DNA of 64,000 bases from an uncultured Oscillibacter sp. (GTDB taxonomy: Bacteria > Bacillota > Clostridia > Oscillospirales > Oscillospiraceae): positions 75,426-139,425 of the forward strand of contig CAJKKQ010000006.1 of assembly GCA_905200545.1 (NCBI GenBank), given 5' to 3'. Position numbers and translations under genes: made by a program. The stretch's first letter is position 1. The number at the start of each line of letters is the position of its first letter. Under the pieces are notes generated by a model. That model saw nothing but the letters and a program-made list of their open reading frames with translations. It searched no databases and was not told the origin of the DNA. Of the stretch, positions 25,115 to 33,399 are shown one piece after another.

Positions 25115-25948
25115 ATGCTGCACATCGGATGCCACCTGTCCTCCTCCAAAGGCTTTGCGGCCATGGGCCGCCAGGCTCTGGAGCTGGGGGCGGATACCTT
25201 TCAGTTTTTCACCCGCAATCCCCGGGGAAGCCGGGCCAAGGACCTGGACGCGGATGACGCCGCCGCCCTGGTGACGCTGCTCCGGGAGCGGGGCTTTGCC
25301 CCCATCGTGGCCCACGCCCCCTACACGTTGAACCTCTGCGGCGCCAAGGAGGAAAACCGCGCCTTCGCCCAAGAGACCATGGCGGACGACCTCGTGCGGC
25401 TGGAGCACGTCCCCGGCCAGCTCTATAACTTCCACCCCGGCAGCCATGTGGGCCAGGGGATCGAGGCGGGCATCACCTTCATCGCCCAGGGCCTCAATGC
25501 AATCCTCCGCCCGGACCAGTCCACCACGGTGCTGCTGGAGACCATGGCGGGCAAGGGCAGCGAGGTGGGCGGCCGCTTTGAAGAGCTCCGGGCCATTTTG
25601 GACCGGGTGGACCTGGGAGAGAAGATGGGCGTGTGCCTGGATACCTGCCACGTCTGGGACGCCGGGTACGACATCGCGGGAGACCTGGACGGCGTGCTGA
25701 CGGAGTTCGACCGCATTGTCGGCCTGGAGCGGCTCCGGGCCATCCACTTGAACGACAGCAAGAACCCCCTGGGCAGCCATAAGGACCGCCATGAGCGCAT
25801 CGGCGAAGGCTGCATCGGCCTGGAGGCCTTGTCCCGGGTGGTGCGCCATCCGGCATTGCGGGAGCTGCCCTTCTGCCTGGAGACCCCCAACGACCTTGCC
25901 GGCTACGCCCGGGAGATCGCCCTCATGCGCACCCAGGCAGAGGCCTGA
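25115..25948 (+). CDS. nfo: Deoxyribonuclease IV (AP endonuclease)
   Basis: A 277-aa TIM-barrel zinc enzyme that cuts DNA at abasic sites in base-excision repair. Metal ligands are visible in [54 protein letters not shown] and CLETPND. Length is typical. GGAGG precedes the ATG at 25115. It ends at a strong terminator. Confidence 0.96.
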   Translation: MLHIGCHLSSSKGFAAMGRQALELGADTFQFFTRNPRGSRAKDLDADDAAALVTLLRERGFAPIVAHAPYTLNLCGAKEENRAFAQETMADDLVRLEHVPGQLYNFHPGSHVGQGIEAGITFIAQGLNAILRPDQSTTVLLETMAGKGSEVGGRFEELRAILDRVDLGEKMGVCLDTCHVWDAGYDIAGDLDGVLTEFDRIVGLERLRAIHLNDSKNPLGSHKDRHERIGEGCIGLEALSRVVRHPALRELPFCLETPNDLAGYAREIALMRTQAEA

Positions 25949-25963
25949 GCCAAAGAAAAAACG

Positions 25964-26003
25964 ACCCCGCCCCTACGGATTCCTCCGTGGGGGCGGGGTT
26001 TTT
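25964..26003 (+). terminator. nfo terminator
   Basis: A 16-bp stem with one mismatch (25964-25979 with 25984-25999) and a T run. Confidence 0.88.
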
Positions 26004-26030
26004 CATGCAGAAATCCGGTTTTGAATCCGC

Positions 26031-26453
26031 TCAGGGTCTCTTGCGGTGCATAAGGCGGTACACCAGCCATCCCGGCAGCGCCCCGGCCAGGAGCCCGCCG
26101 CAGTAGATCATGGCATAGAGCAGGGAAAATCCCATGGCCTCCGGGTTATAGTGCCCGGTGATGCGGGAAAAGAATTTTGTCACCGGGTGCAGATCCTGGC
26201 CCATCAGGAACAGCGCGATGAGAAACAGGATCAGAATGCACACTGCTTTCCACAGCCGCAGCCCCCGGCGCTTGAGAAAAAACGCCATCAGGGCGGAACC
26301 TGCCAGCGGAAAGGTAAACAGCATCAGCAAGGAGAGCGGTGTATTTGCACTGAGCAGGTAGCCGATGACGGTCGCCAGGGCGAAGGTCAGGGCGGCGGTG
26401 AGCAGGTTGCCCAGCACCGCCAGAGCCAGGTCTTTCCACGTCCAGGACTTCAT
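26031..26453 (-). CDS. Small four-TM membrane protein of unknown function
   Basis: A 140-aa hydrophobic protein with four predicted TM segments: AVLGNLLTAALTFALATVIG, LSLLMLFTFPLAGSALMAFF, AVCILILFLIALFLMG and LLYAMIYCGGLLAGALPGWL. A soluble loop (HPVTKFFSRITGHYNPEAMG) precedes the last helix. The C-terminus is basic (YRLMHRKRP). No family is recognised. CAAAGGAGGG precedes the ATG at 26453. It lies 30 bp downstream of the amidohydrolase and is probably co-transcribed with it. Confidence 0.8.
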   Translation of the reverse strand: MKSWTWKDLALAVLGNLLTAALTFALATVIGYLLSANTPLSLLMLFTFPLAGSALMAFFLKRRGLRLWKAVCILILFLIALFLMGQDLHPVTKFFSRITGHYNPEAMGFSLLYAMIYCGGLLAGALPGWLVYRLMHRKRP

Positions 26454-26483
26454 GATTCCCTCCTTTGGGCGGCGGCTGAGGGC

Positions 26484-27842
26484 TCAGGGCCGGGCGAGGT
26501 ACTCCCGGCACACCCGGTTGGCTTCCTCCGAAACGGCCATCTCATCCACCGTGGTGAGGTGTCCCTCCCGGACCACGATCCGGCCCTCCACCACCGTGTA
26601 ATCCACGGGGCCCCGGAGGCCCACGGTGCCCAGCACGTCGGCGGGACTTTCTCCGGCGCCGGCCAGCTCCAGGCGGCGGGCATCCACCAGGAAGAAGTCC
26701 GCCCGGCGGCCCACTTCCAATGCGCCGATGTCCTCCCGGCCCAGCAGCCGGGCGCTGCCCCGGGTGGCCAGTTTCAGCACCTGATACCCGGAGGGGGCCT
26801 TTTCGCTGGAGGTGAGCCGGTGGAGGAGGTACGCCACCCGCAGCTCCTCCATGAGAGAGGAACCGTCGTTGGAGGCGGAGCCGTCCACCGCCAGACCCAC
26901 GGGGACCCCTAGGGAGAGCATTTCCGGCACCCGGGCCACGCCGGAGGCGAGCTTCATATTGGAGATGGGGCAGTGAGCAACGCCGGTGCCTGTCCGGGAG
27001 AGCTCCCGCAGCTCCTCATCGTTGAAGTGGATGCCGTGGGCGTACCAGACGTCGCTGCCGGTCCAGCCCAGAGAGGCCATATACTCCAACGGCCGGACGC
27101 CGAAGTGGGCCAGGGTGTAGCGCTCCTCGTCCTTCGTCTCGCACAGGTGGGTGTGGAGCCGCACCCCGTACTGCCGGGCCAGGATGGCGCTCTGGCGCAG
27201 CAGCTCGCCGCTGACGGAGAAGGGGGAGCAGGGGGCCAGCACGATCTGGCGCATGGAGCCGGGCCGGGGATCGTGGTAGGTTTCGATGATCCGGGCGGAG
27301 TCCGCCATGATTTCATCCACCGTCTGCACCACGCTGTCCGGGGGCAGTCCTCCGTCCTTCTGGGAGAGGTCCATGCTGCCCCGGGAGGATACCATCCGGA
27401 TGCCCAGCTCCTCCGCGGCGGAGAGCTGCGCGCCGATGAGGTCCCCGGCCCCCGCCGGGAAGACGTAGTGGTGGTCAAAGCAGGTGGTGCATCCGTGCTT
27501 CAAGAGCTCCCCCATGCCGGTGAGGGCGCTGCAGCGCACCACCTGTTCATCCAGGTTCTTCCAGATCTCGTACAGGGCCGTCAGCCAGTCGAACAGCTCC
27601 AGGTTTTGCACCTGGGGCAGGTTCCGGGAGAACACCTGGTAGAGGTGGTGGTGGGTGTTGATGAGGCCCGGATAGCACCAGTAGTGGCTGCCGTCCAGGA
27701 CGGTGTCCGCCTCGCAGGCAAGGTTCGGCCCCAGAGCCGCAATGACGCCGTCCCGGCACAGAAGGTCCACCTGCTGGAGCACCCGGTCGCCGTCGTCGCA
27801 GGTGACGGCGGTATGGAAGTTGCGAATCAGCAAAGACGCCAT
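26484..27842 (-). CDS. 8-oxoguanine deaminase-like amidohydrolase (AtzA/TrzN family)
   Basis: A 452-aa metal-dependent deaminase of the amidohydrolase superfamily. Metal ligands are visible: NTHHHLYQVFSRNLPQ (HxH), LHTHLCET, YAHGIHF and VDGSASNDGSS (Asp). The NLPQVQNLELFDWL stretch and overall sequence fit the 8-oxoguanine deaminase group, though guanine- or triazine-type substrates cannot be excluded by eye. It acts in the cytoplasm on purine bases. AAAGGAGCG lies before the ATG at 27842. It is divergent from the sigma-54 activator, so the 204-bp gap may hold promoters for both. I found no clear -24/-12 element for this gene. Confidence 0.88.
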   Translation of the reverse strand: MASLLIRNFHTAVTCDDGDRVLQQVDLLCRDGVIAALGPNLACEADTVLDGSHYWCYPGLINTHHHLYQVFSRNLPQVQNLELFDWLTALYEIWKNLDEQVVRCSALTGMGELLKHGCTTCFDHHYVFPAGAGDLIGAQLSAAEELGIRMVSSRGSMDLSQKDGGLPPDSVVQTVDEIMADSARIIETYHDPRPGSMRQIVLAPCSPFSVSGELLRQSAILARQYGVRLHTHLCETKDEERYTLAHFGVRPLEYMASLGWTGSDVWYAHGIHFNDEELRELSRTGTGVAHCPISNMKLASGVARVPEMLSLGVPVGLAVDGSASNDGSSLMEELRVAYLLHRLTSSEKAPSGYQVLKLATRGSARLLGREDIGALEVGRRADFFLVDARRLELAGAGESPADVLGTVGLRGPVDYTVVEGRIVVREGHLTTVDEMAVSEEANRVCREYLARP

Positions 27843-28001
27843 GGGGGATCACGCTCCTTTGTAACAATACGCCCGGTTTCCCGGAGATGACGGTTGATTT
27901 GAAAATGATCCTATCACCAGTGTACGGGAGATGGGACAAAAGGTCAAGGAGAGCTGAAAAAAGAAGTCCCAAACAGCCTTGCCAAATGACGAAAAGTATG
28001 G

Positions 28002-28034
28002 GAAACTGGTTTAAGAAACAGGTTATAACCAATT
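28002..28034 (+). promoter_or_regulatory. Candidate activator-binding site at the start of the sigma-54 regulator
   Basis: GAAACTGGT (28002-28010) is followed by TATAACCAATT (28024-28034), which includes the palindrome GGTTATAACC (28021-28030). The same two words recur in the same order at 30063-30071 and 30097-30107. The site abuts the ribosome site of the regulator, which would suit autoregulation. Confidence 0.45.
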
Positions 28035-28046
28035 TGGGAGGCGGCT

Positions 28047-30083
28047 ATGGAAAAGAAGAAAATTTCCATCATTGCCCTGGACCCCCGGGCGGGCCGGTCC
28101 TACGGGCGGGACGTGGAGAGCCTGTTCGGGGATGTGGCGGAGGTGTCGGTGTTCTCTGTCATGGACGGCTCCGCCATGGGCGTGCTGGAGCGGGCGGACC
28201 TCTTTGCCGCCTCCACCGATGCCTTCGGCTCGGCGGAGGAACTGGCCCGGCACGTGCCCATGGGGTGCCAGACCATGGCGGTGGAGGCCTCCTTCCGCTG
28301 GAGCGAGCTGCGCAAGCTCAAGGAGATCCCGGCGGGAAGCCGGGTGCTGTTTGTGAACATGACGGAGACCATGGCCCGGGAGGCCATCGCCCAGCTGGAG
28401 CAGCTGGGCGTCAACCACGTCCGGTGGATCCCCTTCTACCCCGGGGCGGAGCTGGAGGAGGACGTCCACATTGCCGTCACCCCCGACGAGATGCGCTATG
28501 TGCCCCCCTCCATCGAGACCAAGATCGACGTGGGCCAGCGGGCCTGCACCTCCGGCATGATGATCGAGATCGCCCTGCGTCTGGGGCTGGAGCATCTGCT
28601 GGAGACGGAGAAGTTCCGGCGCTACTTCCAGTCCATCGCCACCAGCAATTATAGCTTCGACCAGATGTTTGCCAAGTCCATCCGGTTGGAGAGCCAGTTC
28701 CACATCCTCATGGAGATCCTCTCCGACGGGGTCATCGGCGTCAACGAAAAGGACGAGATCTTCGCCTGCAACCGCCACGCCGAGGAGCTCACCCGGGTCA
28801 GCGCGCCCCTGGTGCAGGGAAAACTGGGGGACGAGGTGTTCCCCTACATCCCCTTTGGCCCGTGCCTGCGGGACCGGGAGCGGGTGGGGGCCCAGGTGGT
28901 GCGCATCCACGGCGCATTGGTCAGTGTGGAGGTGGTGCCGGTGATGCGCCAGGGGACGTGCATCGGCGCCTTTGCCCTGCTGCAGCGCTTCAACGATGTG
29001 GAGGTGCGCCAGAGCCGCCTGCGCACCCAGCTGCTCCACAAGGGCTATCAGGCCAAGTACAGCTTTGACGACGTGGTGGGTACCTCTCCCGCCATTTTGC
29101 GCACCAAGGAGGTTCTGACCCGCATGGCCGCCGGAGACAGCCCCGTGCTGCTGATGGGGGAGACGGGCACCGGCAAGGAGCTGCTGGCCCACGCCCTTCA
29201 CCGGGCTTCCCTCCGGCGGGATGGGCCCTTTGTTGCCATCAACGTGGCGGCCTTTCCGGAGAACCTCCTGGAAAGCGAGCTCTTCGGCTACGAGGAGGGG
29301 GCTTTCACCGGCGCCCGGAAGGGCGGACGGCCCGGCCTTTTCGAGCTGGCCCACCAGGGCACGCTGTTTCTGGACGAGGTGGAGGGCATGAGCCCGGCCC
29401 TGCAGGTGAAAATGCTGCGGGTGCTCCAGGAGCGGGAGATTATGCGGGTGGGGGGCAGCCGCATCGTCAGCGTGGACGTGCGGATCGTGGCCGCCACCAA
29501 CGAGGACTTATCCCGCCGGGTGGCGGAGGGGAGCTTCCGCCGGGACCTCTTCTACCGGCTCAACACCCTGCCGGTGGAGGTGCCGCCCCTGTCCTGCCGG
29601 GGGGACGACGTCTTTTTGCTGCTGGAGCACTTCCGCCGGGAGCTGGGGGGCACTTTCACCCTCTCGGAGCCGGTGCGGGACTTCTTCCGCCGCTATTCCT
29701 GGCCCGGCAACATTCGGGAGCTGCGCAACGTGGCGGAGTATTTCCTCTACACCGGCCACGACTGCATCACCCTGGAGGATCTGCCCTCCACCGTGCTGGA
29801 GGCCGCCGCCCCCTGCCCCCCGCCGGAGGAAGCCCCGGAGGACGACGGGGCCGCCTTCGTATTGGAGCAGCTCTACCGGGCCTCGGAGCGGGGAGAGTCT
29901 CTGGGGCGGGAGCGGCTGCTCTCCGCCGCCCGGGAGGCCCGCCTGCCCCTCACCCAGCCGGAGGTCCGGCGGATCCTGGCGGATCTGGCGGCCCGGGGAC
30001 TGGTGCGGGTGAGCCGGGGCCGGGGCGGCAGCCGCCTGACGCCCCTGGGCCGGCAAGCATATGAAACTGGTAAAACTGTTTAA
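28047..30083 (+). CDS. Sigma-54-dependent transcriptional activator, PrpR-type N-terminus, non-Fis C-terminus
   Basis: A 678-aa enhancer-binding protein. Residues ~1-190 resemble the PrpR N-terminal sensor domain (ligand binding). A PAS-like domain covers ~215-330 (HILMEILSDGVIGVNEKDEIFACN). The AAA+ core covers ~345-575: Walker A GETGTGKE, the sigma-54-contacting loop GAFTGA, Walker B LFLDEVEG and the arginine-finger region FRRDLFYRLN. The C-terminus (~590-678) lacks a recognisable Fis helix-turn-helix; it looks like a winged helix (REARLPLTQPEVRRILADLA then RGLVRVSRGRGG). It probably activates the -24/-12 promoter 200 bp downstream. GGGAGG lies before the ATG. Confidence 0.93.
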   Translation: MEKKKISIIALDPRAGRSYGRDVESLFGDVAEVSVFSVMDGSAMGVLERADLFAASTDAFGSAEELARHVPMGCQTMAVEASFRWSELRKLKEIPAGSRVLFVNMTETMAREAIAQLEQLGVNHVRWIPFYPGAELEEDVHIAVTPDEMRYVPPSIETKIDVGQRACTSGMMIEIALRLGLEHLLETEKFRRYFQSIATSNYSFDQMFAKSIRLESQFHILMEILSDGVIGVNEKDEIFACNRHAEELTRVSAPLVQGKLGDEVFPYIPFGPCLRDRERVGAQVVRIHGALVSVEVVPVMRQGTCIGAFALLQRFNDVEVRQSRLRTQLLHKGYQAKYSFDDVVGTSPAILRTKEVLTRMAAGDSPVLLMGETGTGKELLAHALHRASLRRDGPFVAINVAAFPENLLESELFGYEEGAFTGARKGGRPGLFELAHQGTLFLDEVEGMSPALQVKMLRVLQEREIMRVGGSRIVSVDVRIVAATNEDLSRRVAEGSFRRDLFYRLNTLPVEVPPLSCRGDDVFLLLEHFRRELGGTFTLSEPVRDFFRRYSWPGNIRELRNVAEYFLYTGHDCITLEDLPSTVLEAAAPCPPPEEAPEDDGAAFVLEQLYRASERGESLGRERLLSAAREARLPLTQPEVRRILADLAARGLVRVSRGRGGSRLTPLGRQAYETGKTV

Positions 30084-30096
30084 CAATTATAAAAAC

Positions 30097-30107
30097 TATA
30101 ACCAATT
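30097..30107 (+). promoter_or_regulatory. Second copy of TATAACCAATT, a possible upstream activating sequence
   Basis: It lies ~175 bp upstream of the -24/-12 promoter, the usual distance for an enhancer site. It is preceded at 30063 by GAAACTGGT, as in the first copy, and extends into CCAATTAATTTGG, an imperfect inverted repeat. Confidence 0.45.
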
Positions 30108-30115
30108 AATTTGGC

Positions 30116-30211
30116 GCCGGCGGGAGAGAACCTCCCCATCCCGCCGGCTGTCCCATCCAACGCTCCCCCGGAACCTCCCGGCAGAACGCCGAAGGATTCC
30201 GGGGGAGCGTT
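30116..30211 (+). terminator. Two consecutive stem-loops after the activator gene
   Basis: A 10-bp stem (30116-30125 with 30139-30148), then a perfect 15-bp stem (30159-30173 with 30197-30211). There is no T run, so termination is possible but uncertain. They also separate the enhancer copy from the promoter. Confidence 0.55.
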
Positions 30212-30280
30212 GTTAATGCTGCATAAAAAATCAAGAATTTTTAGAAATCTGATCGTGAAAATCACGGAGAATTCGCGTGT

Positions 30281-30296
30281 TGGCATCATTATTGCT
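30281..30296 (+). promoter_or_regulatory. Sigma-54 (-24/-12) promoter of the aminotransferase-symporter unit
   Basis: TGGCATCATTATTGCT matches the known TGGCACrnnnnTTGCw element with exact GG-to-GC spacing, ending 56 bp before the ATG. The neighbouring gene encodes an activator with the GAFTGA loop, which makes a chance match unlikely. Confidence 0.85.
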
Positions 30297-30351
30297 TTAT
30301 AATTTGGCGTCAAAACATTCCGAAAACCACTGGCAGAAAGGAAGAGGCACT

Positions 30352-31521
30352 ATGACATACGATTTTGACCAGGTCATCGACCGTTCCAACAACCACGCCG
30401 CCAAGTACGACGAGCGCAAGAAGAAATTCGGCACCGACGATGTGATCCCCCTGTGGATCGCGGACATGGACTTCAAGACCGCCCAGCCCATCATCGACGC
30501 CCTGACCGCTCGGGCCCAGGAGGGCATCTGGGGCTACACCGCCCGGCCCGCCAGCTATTTTGAGGCGATTCGGAACTGGCAGAAGCGCCGCAACGGCTGG
30601 GACATCGACACCAGCCTCATGAGCTGGAGCCTGGGCGTGGTCCAGACCCTCTCTGCGTGCGTGAAGCTCTTCACCCCGGAGGGGGGCAGCGTTCTGATCC
30701 AGACCCCGGTGTACTCGGAGTTCTACGACATGACGGAGGCCTGGAACCGCAAGGTGGTGGAGAACCCCTTCGTGGAGGTGGACGGCAAGTGGACCGTGGA
30801 CTGGGCGGACTTTGAGACAAAGCTCCAGCAGGTGGATCTCTTTATGCTCTGCTCTCCCCACAACCCCCTGGGCATCGTCTGGGAGGAGGCGGAATTGCAC
30901 CGGATGATGGAGCTGTGCCTGAAGTATCACGTGCTGGTGGTCTCCGACGAGATCCACTCCGACCTCATCTTCCACGGCAAAAAGCACATTCCCACCGCCA
31001 CCCTCTCCCCGGAGATTGCCGCCAACGTGGTGACGGGCATCTCCGGCACCAAGACCTTCAACCTGGCGGGCCTCCAGGCCAGCGCCGTGGTGTTCCCCAA
31101 CGCCCACATGAAGGAGGTCTACGACCACTACTGGCAGTGCATGGACATCCACCGCAACAATGCCTTCTCCCTCACCGCCATGGAGACGGCCTTCAACGAA
31201 GGCGAGGAGTGGCTGGAGCAGCTGCTGCCCTATCTCTCCGACAACTTCGACTTCGTGGTGGACTACTGCGACAAATACATCCCCAAGATCAAGACCTACG
31301 CCCCGGACGCCACCTATCTCATGTGGCTGGACTGCCGGGCCCTGGGCCTTACCAATGAACAGCTCCACGACTTTATGATTCAAAAGGCCAAGCTGGGCCT
31401 CAACGACGGGGTGTCCTTCGGCCGCCAGCTCCAGGGCTTCATGCGGCTCAACGCCGCCTGCCCCCGCTCCGTCCTCAAGACGGCCCTGGACCAGCTGAAG
31501 GCCGCCGTGGACAGCCTGTAA
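30352..31521 (+). CDS. MalY/PatB-family PLP-dependent aminotransferase / C-S lyase
   Basis: A 389-aa fold-type I PLP enzyme. Visible marks: PLWIADMDFKT (N-terminal arm), SWSLGVVQTLS, CSPHNPLGIVW (Asn contacting PLP), VVSDEIHSDLIF (Asp), and GISGTKTFNLAGLQ with the Schiff-base Lys. MalY/PatB proteins usually split cystathionine or cysteine conjugates (beta-C-S lyase); transamination is possible. AAAGGAAGAGG precedes the ATG at 30352. It is the first gene after the -24/-12 promoter, 90 bp before the symporter, so an amino acid or related acid is the likely substrate of the unit. Confidence 0.92.
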   Translation: MTYDFDQVIDRSNNHAAKYDERKKKFGTDDVIPLWIADMDFKTAQPIIDALTARAQEGIWGYTARPASYFEAIRNWQKRRNGWDIDTSLMSWSLGVVQTLSACVKLFTPEGGSVLIQTPVYSEFYDMTEAWNRKVVENPFVEVDGKWTVDWADFETKLQQVDLFMLCSPHNPLGIVWEEAELHRMMELCLKYHVLVVSDEIHSDLIFHGKKHIPTATLSPEIAANVVTGISGTKTFNLAGLQASAVVFPNAHMKEVYDHYWQCMDIHRNNAFSLTAMETAFNEGEEWLEQLLPYLSDNFDFVVDYCDKYIPKIKTYAPDATYLMWLDCRALGLTNEQLHDFMIQKAKLGLNDGVSFGRQLQGFMRLNAACPRSVLKTALDQLKAAVDSL

Positions 31522-31611
31522 ATCCCCAAACAGCGATTCCCCCAAAGACCCCTGACGACCACCCGATCGAAACGATAGCCAAAACAAAAAGAGAAAAAGG
31601 AGAAGTAAAAA

Positions 31612-32856
31612 ATGGCTACCATCCAAAAGAAGTCTTTCTGGGAACAGTACAAAACCCCCATCCTGATGCTGGGCGGCATCGCCATCGGCGCCATCATCGG
31701 CGTGGTAGCCCCTGGCTTCGGCACCACCATCAAGCCCCTGGGCGATATCTTTTTGAACCTGCTCTTTACCATCGTGGTACCCCTGGTGTTCGTCTCCATT
31801 GCCTCCGCCGTGGGCGGCATGGCCAACATGAAGCGCCTGGGCAAGATCCTGGGCGGCACCATCGGCACCTTCGTCTTCACCGGCATCATCGCCTCTGCCT
31901 GCGTGCTGATCTGGGTAAACCTGTTCAGCCCCTCCGCCGGCAGCTCCATCGAGATGGCCGCCGCCGAGGTAGGGGAGGCCAAGACTGCCGGGGAGCTGCT
32001 GGTGAGCTCTCTCACCGTGTCCGACTTCTCCGACCTGTGGGATAAGTCCAACATGCTGCCCCTCATCATCTTTGCCATCATCTTCGGCTTCTGCGTCTCC
32101 GCCTGCGGCGGCGAGGAGAGCCCCATGGGCAAGCTCCTGGCAAACCTCAGCGCCATCATCATGAAATTCGTGGACGTCATTATGAAGGTGGCCCCCATCG
32201 GCCTGGGCGCGTACTTTGCCAACCTGGTGGCCACCTACGGCCCCGAGATCATCGGCAGCTACGGCCGGTCCATGGTGGTGTACTACCCCCTGTGCCTTTT
32301 GTACGTGGTGATCTTCTTCCCCCTCTACGCCTTCCTGGCCGGCGGCAAGCTGGGCGTGCGCACCATGCTCAAGTACATCTTCCCCCCTGCCGTCACCGCC
32401 TTTGCCACCCAGAGCTCCGCGGCCACCATCCCCGTCAACAAGGAGGCCTGTGACAACATCGGCGTGCCCAAGGACGTCAGTGATCTGGTGCTGCCCATGG
32501 GCTGCACCATGCACATGGACGGCTCCGTCCTCAGCTCCATCGTGAAGATCGCCTTCCTCTACGGCATCTTCGGGATGGACTTCACCGGCGTGAGCACCTA
32601 CGCCATGGCCATCGTGGTGGCCATCCTCTCCGCCTTCGTCCTCTCCGGCGCCCCCGGCGGCGGCCTGGTGGGCGAGATGCTCATCGTCAACATGTTCGGC
32701 TTCCCCGCCGAGGCCTTCCCCATCATTGCCACCCTGGGCTTCCTCTTCGACCCCGCCGCCACCTGCCTCAACGCCTCCGGCGACACCATCGCTTCCATGA
32801 TCGTCACCCGCCTGGTGGAGGGCAAGGACTGGCTGGTGTCCAAAGCCAAGCAGTGA
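31612..32856 (+). CDS. Dicarboxylate/amino acid:cation symporter (DAACS family)
   Basis: A 414-aa transporter of the glutamate/dicarboxylate family (GltP/SstT type). TM1-6 lead to a serine-rich re-entrant loop (ATQSSAATIPV), followed by MGCTMHMDGSVL in TM7 and the second re-entrant loop SGAPGGGLVGE, then ATCLNASGDTIAS in TM8. The missing NMDGT form (here HMDGS) and the SSAAT loop point to a neutral or dicarboxylate amino acid substrate, but this cannot be fixed by eye. It forms an operon with the aminotransferase under sigma-54 control, suggesting import followed by catabolism of the same compound. Confidence 0.94.
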   Translation: MATIQKKSFWEQYKTPILMLGGIAIGAIIGVVAPGFGTTIKPLGDIFLNLLFTIVVPLVFVSIASAVGGMANMKRLGKILGGTIGTFVFTGIIASACVLIWVNLFSPSAGSSIEMAAAEVGEAKTAGELLVSSLTVSDFSDLWDKSNMLPLIIFAIIFGFCVSACGGEESPMGKLLANLSAIIMKFVDVIMKVAPIGLGAYFANLVATYGPEIIGSYGRSMVVYYPLCLLYVVIFFPLYAFLAGGKLGVRTMLKYIFPPAVTAFATQSSAATIPVNKEACDNIGVPKDVSDLVLPMGCTMHMDGSVLSSIVKIAFLYGIFGMDFTGVSTYAMAIVVAILSAFVLSGAPGGGLVGEMLIVNMFGFPAEAFPIIATLGFLFDPAATCLNASGDTIASMIVTRLVEGKDWLVSKAKQ

Positions 32857-32885
32857 TTCCATTTTCCTGTTTTATCCCCGCAGAC

Positions 32886-32925
32886 GGCCTGCGCTCCCAT
32901 ACCGGGAGCGCAGGCCCCTTTTTTC
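32886..32925 (+). terminator. Terminator of the aminotransferase-symporter unit
   Basis: A 13-bp stem (32886-32898 with 32904-32916) with a T run. Confidence 0.88.
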
Positions 32926-32928
32926 CCC

Positions 32929-32957
32929 TTGACAGAGGCGGCGCCAGGGTGTAGGAT
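32929..32957 (+). promoter_or_regulatory. arsR promoter
   Basis: TTGACA (32929-32934), a 17-bp spacer and TAGGAT (32952-32957). The operator starts five bases downstream, over the transcription start. Confidence 0.8.
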
Positions 32958-32961
32958 AGTC

Positions 32962-32979
32962 ACATCAAAAAATCTTGAT
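32962..32979 (+). promoter_or_regulatory. ArsR operator 1
   Basis: ACATCAAAAAATCTTGAT contains the inverted repeat ATCAA-N6-TTGAT, the known ArsR/SmtB operator form. It is identical to operator 2. Confidence 0.8.
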
Positions 32980-32991
32980 GTGAGGTGCGGC

Positions 32992-33312
32992 ATGGAACAG
33001 ACCCATCAGCAGCACGCGGCGGTGTTCAAGGCGCTGTGCGATCCCAAGCGGCTGGCCATTCTGGAGCAGCTGCGCTCCGGGGAGAAGTGCGCCTGCAAGC
33101 TGCTGGAGACCCAGGAGCTGAGCCAGTCGGGCCTTTCTTACCACATGAAGATTTTGTGTGAGTCCGGCCTGGTGAAAAGCCGCCAGGAGGGCAAGTGGAC
33201 CCACTACCGGCTGGATCCCCAGGGGCGGGACTACGCGGCGGCGCTGCTGGTGCAGCTCACCACCCCGGACGCCGACGCGGATATCCCCTGTGGCTGCGGC
33301 GGGGATACCTGA
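32992..33312 (+). CDS. ArsR/SmtB-family metalloregulator
   Basis: A 106-aa winged-helix repressor. The segment EKCACKLLE matches the ArsR metal-binding motif (ExCVCDL-type) at the start of the recognition region; SQSGLSYHMKILCESGLV is the recognition helix. The C-terminus CGCGGDT adds two more Cys that may bind thiols or metal. It most likely represses itself and the following permease through the two identical operators, released by As(III), Sb(III) or another thiophilic metalloid. The ATG at 32992 has GAGG upstream. Confidence 0.92.
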   Translation: MEQTHQQHAAVFKALCDPKRLAILEQLRSGEKCACKLLETQELSQSGLSYHMKILCESGLVKSRQEGKWTHYRLDPQGRDYAAALLVQLTTPDADADIPCGCGGDT

Positions 33313-33340
33313 AACGCCATCAGAACGGATGGCGTTTTTT
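33313..33340 (+). terminator. Terminator between arsR and the permease
   Basis: A 9-bp stem AACGCCATC-GATGGCGTT (33313-33321 with 33328-33336) and a T run. Separate control of the permease by operator 2 is therefore plausible. Confidence 0.78.
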
Positions 33341-33350
33341 GCCGAAGAAC

Positions 33351-33368
33351 ACATCAAAAAATCTTGAT
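33351..33368 (+). promoter_or_regulatory. ArsR operator 2
   Basis: An exact copy of the 18-bp operator 1, 32 bp before the permease ATG. No strong separate promoter was found, so it may act as a roadblock or overlap a weak promoter. Confidence 0.75.
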
Positions 33369-33399
33369 TTGACCGCCGGAGTCGGCGGGGGGAGGAACC

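Noticed and set aside
30310..32862. An 850-codon antisense frame across the aminotransferase and symporter
   Set aside because: High-GC third-position artefact: Gly/His/Glu-rich, with no domain and no ribosome site.
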